From assembly GCA_943331195.2 (NCBI GenBank), contig CALQKQ020000106.1, positions 1 to 9,681 of the forward strand: a stretch of 9,681 nt of DNA. Direction: 5' to 3'. Below, piece after piece: positions 7,627-9,681 of this stretch (positions are counted from its first letter, which is position 1; each line of letters begins with the position of its first letter). This DNA comes from Akkermansia muciniphila. GTDB taxonomy: Bacteria; Verrucomicrobiota; Verrucomicrobiia; Verrucomicrobiales; V1-33. Made by a program: the position numbers and the translations under genes. The notes beneath the pieces were generated by a model that made no database searches, was not told where the DNA came from, and worked only from the letters and a program-made list of their open reading frames with translations.

Positions 7627-9681
7627 TCATAGATCGGTGCGCACCCGATAAAATTTGGAAGAAGGTAAGCGTACATCGGTTTTGGGGATAAGCAATTCTC
7701 CCCCGTTCAAACTTTGTATGGTGGTCCACGCCTTGAGATCCGAGCTGAATTCCACTCGGTACGCCCGCCCGGGAATGTGTGGCCAGGTCAATAGTGTGGA
7801 ACCATCCGCTCCTATTGAAACATTCACCGAAGGACGACTATTCGCGATGCTTGGGTCTGTCCCAAAGGCCGCCTCGGCAACATTCGAGAAGCCATCTCCA
7901 TCCGTGTCCAGATCCAAGTCGGTTCTTACAGTGTAGGGCATGGGTTCGGACCACTCGCCGGCGGCGGCGTCGGTGGCTTGAGTGCGCAGGAGGACGGTGC
8001 CGTTGAACGTGGTTCCCAGATTGGCTCCGGCATCCCAGAGCAGGCTATGGTTCGAGCCTCCAGGTTGCGAGGGCAGGCGAGAGGCAGCGGGGCCGCCGTT
8101 CGCCGTGAGGATGGTGGCCGAATTCCAAACGGTTTCGCCCGATCGTTGATATTGCACGAGGAGGGAGCTTGAATGGGCCTCCGCATCCCAGATCCGCACG
8201 GCCACCGTGCTGCTGGTTCCCCCGCTGGCTGGCGTGGAGAGCACACGGGCTTTCGGTGGAGTGTTTGTCACTGTGACTTTGCCGCTGAGCACTGCCTCAA
8301 TCGCTTCCTTTGACCAATAAATCACCTTCCCTTGGTTTGGCTGCAAAGGGTCTACGAGAAGGCCAACCAAACCATCTGCTCCAGCCTGGTCGCGGAAAGC
8401 TTCCAACCGATACCAGGACTTGCCTTTGAATCCCGCAGTGAAAACCTGACGTGCCAATGGGGACGTAGCATCTGGTGCTGTCCAAATAGAAACCGTGCCA
8501 TCCGGTTCACCCACAAAAAGGCGGGGTATCGAGTTTACGCCGATTGCTGCCAAGGCGTAATTTTTGGCTGAACCTGCTAAAAGTGGAACCGATGCACTTG
8601 ATCGCAGAACGGGCTGTGTTGGGGCGGGCGTCAGTTCCTTGATGACGAAGGTGTCTCCCGCATCTGCGGCGGAGTTGCCGTTTCTGTCATCTATGTAGGC
8701 CACGATGAGGGAATCAGGATTGGACGATGTCGGACGTAAATTCCTCCAGGACAGGGATGTGTCCAGATCAATTAAGGCTGGAGAATCGGCGGCGGCGAAT
8801 TCCACTGGACCAATGACCCGGTCCACTTCGACCAAGCCCTTAAAATAGCGCCCGCCCAGTGTTCCGTTATATGAGGTCGCATCCCATTTCCAATATGAGT
8901 AGGTAAATCCCACCTTAAAGCCCGGAGCAATGTTTCCAGGTTCCTGCCGGGGAGGCGTGTAGGTAAAGGGAATGCCCGAAACCCACTCATAAGCTGAGGG
9001 CGAATGTGACACCCTGAGACCAATCCAAAATCCTCCCCCGAAATTCGACGAAATCCAACTGCTCGTCGGCTCATCCGGAATTCCGGCTAAGTGGCCGCCC
9101 CACTGCGTTGCGTAGCTCTCGGCCTGCTCCCAACTTACTTCGACTGGACTACGAAAATACCACTTTTTGGTTCCTGGTCGGTTTACTGCCTCCGGTGGCA
9201 GTGGATTCAGGGCGGAGTATTCGATCTTCGTAGAAGTCATCCAACGGACCACCCCATTCGGAATCGTTGCAGCGGCGGCCAATCCAGCGGCTGCTGACCC
9301 AGCCAGCACTGGTGTAGACCAAACGCCCAGGTCCCATGCGGATTTATAAATGGCGCTGGCCGTTCCTCCGGCAGGACTCCCGAACGAAATCGCGGAGCCA
9401 ACGGTAAGATCTTGCGCTACTGCCGGACCTGTCACGCTGGAAAATACGGTGGCTCCCTCAACCAAAGTATTACCGGCAAAAGTATATTGTTTGACTAAAC
9501 TTGGCCCCGTAGTGGGCTGAAATCCCAGAAGCAGGGCCAATTCACCGGACGCATGCACAGGTTTCAGGATCAGCGAATTGATTCTCGGGTAGCCAACCGG
9601 ATGAGTCGTGGTTATCCAATTCCCATTCCAACTACTCAACCTTGTTAAACTGCTCGAAGTAGTAGAGTCCGTGGTGGCCGC
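7627..9681 (-). CDS. Secreted-type protein with C-type-lectin-like domain, N-terminus outside window
   Basis: A partial gene: the frame is open to the right edge, giving 684 visible residues, and the TTG at 9637-9639 is not a credible start because the frame continues past it without a stop. The signal peptide expected for such a protein would be off-window. Visible residues 1 to about 165 are unassigned and rich in Ser, Thr, Gly and Ala. Residues about 170-288 form a C-type-lectin-like fold, with WYFRSPVEVSWEQAESYA, GGHLAGI and FWIGL, but no cysteines. A unit with IDDRNGNSAADAGD follows. A fibronectin-like strand-rich module starts near 472 (TNTPPKARVL). DLDLDTDGDGF (588-598) is a calcium-binding loop of the EF-hand/thrombospondin-3 type. 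The C-terminal module (about 617-684, RAYRVEFSSDLKAW...FYRVR) is common in Verrucomicrobia and Planctomycetes surface proteins. Ligand and function are unknown; probably cell-surface or extracellular. It converges on drmC and is unlikely to belong to the defence operon. Confidence 0.78.
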   Translation of the reverse strand, partial: AATTDSTTSSSLTRLSSWNGNWITTTHPVGYPRINSLILKPVHASGELALLLGFQPTTGPSLVKQYTFAGNTLVEGATVFSSVTGPAVAQDLTVGSAISFGSPAGGTASAIYKSAWDLGVWSTPVLAGSAAAGLAAAATIPNGVVRWMTSTKIEYSALNPLPPEAVNRPGTKKWYFRSPVEVSWEQAESYATQWGGHLAGIPDEPTSSWISSNFGGGFWIGLRVSHSPSAYEWVSGIPFTYTPPRQEPGNIAPGFKVGFTYSYWKWDATSYNGTLGGRYFKGLVEVDRVIGPVEFAAADSPALIDLDTSLSWRNLRPTSSNPDSLIVAYIDDRNGNSAADAGDTFVIKELTPAPTQPVLRSSASVPLLAGSAKNYALAAIGVNSIPRLFVGEPDGTVSIWTAPDATSPLARQVFTAGFKGKSWYRLEAFRDQAGADGLVGLLVDPLQPNQGKVIYWSKEAIEAVLSGKVTVTNTPPKARVLSTPASGGTSSTVAVRIWDAEAHSSSLLVQYQRSGETVWNSATILTANGGPAASRLPSQPGGSNHSLLWDAGANLGTTFNGTVLLRTQATDAAAGEWSEPMPYTVRTDLDLDTDGDGFSNVAEAAFGTDPSIANSRPSVNVSIGADGSTLLTWPHIPGRAYRVEFSSDLKAWTTIQSLNGGELLIPKTDVRLPSSKFYRVRTDL

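Noticed and set aside
7004..7729. A 241-residue - strand frame crossing the drmC end and the gap
   Set aside because: It overlaps drmC antisense and uses a different frame from the protein-like remnant at 7441-7599; its middle is arginine-rich shadow sequence.
9637..9639. TTG as the start codon of the lectin-like gene
   Set aside because: The frame stays open through the window edge and no signal peptide follows the TTG, so the true start is outside the window.
1..9681. tRNA or rRNA genes, CRISPR arrays, intact insertion sequences
   Set aside because: No cloverleaf-like segment, regularly spaced repeat or complete transposase was seen on either strand.

Overview
The window holds the core of a DISARM anti-phage defence locus on the + strand: drmA (helicase), drmB (DUF1998) and drmC (phospholipase D-like). 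The three are packed as one transcription unit: drmA and drmB overlap in an ATGA, and drmC starts 5 bases after drmB ends. Just upstream, on the same strand, is a gene for a small protein-kinase-fold protein of the kind found in 'polyvalent' proteins of phages and conjugative elements. It is not one of the named DISARM components, so its place at the head of the operon is the most interesting point here.

Layout. Bases 1-204 are an edge region with no gene I can identify and a short palindrome near its right end. Bases 205-1161 are the kinase-like gene. A run of eight C near its 3' end decides which frame it ends in. Bases 1213-4770 are drmA, 4767-6602 drmB and 6608-7414 drmC. Bases 7415-7626 are a short gap containing a coding-like remnant on the - strand. 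From 7627 to the right edge is a convergent - strand gene for a large secreted-type protein with a C-type-lectin-like domain; its N-terminus lies outside the window.

Organism. GC-rich DNA, weak or absent Shine-Dalgarno sequences, and an extracellular protein with a C-type-lectin-like domain, a DxDxDG calcium loop and a C-terminal 'YRVEFSSDL...FYRVR' module all suggest the Verrucomicrobiota or a close relative in the PVC group. This is an inference from protein style, not from a marker gene.

How the genes may work together. From known DISARM work, DrmA and DrmB form a complex that engages incoming DNA, and DrmC is a PLD-family protein of unclear and possibly dispensable role. DISARM normally also has a DNA methyltransferase (drmMI or drmMII) and drmD or drmE; none lies inside this window. 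They may be just beyond the left edge or absent. The kinase-like protein could be a regulator, an extra effector or an anti-defence cargo gene captured by the locus; sequence alone does not decide.
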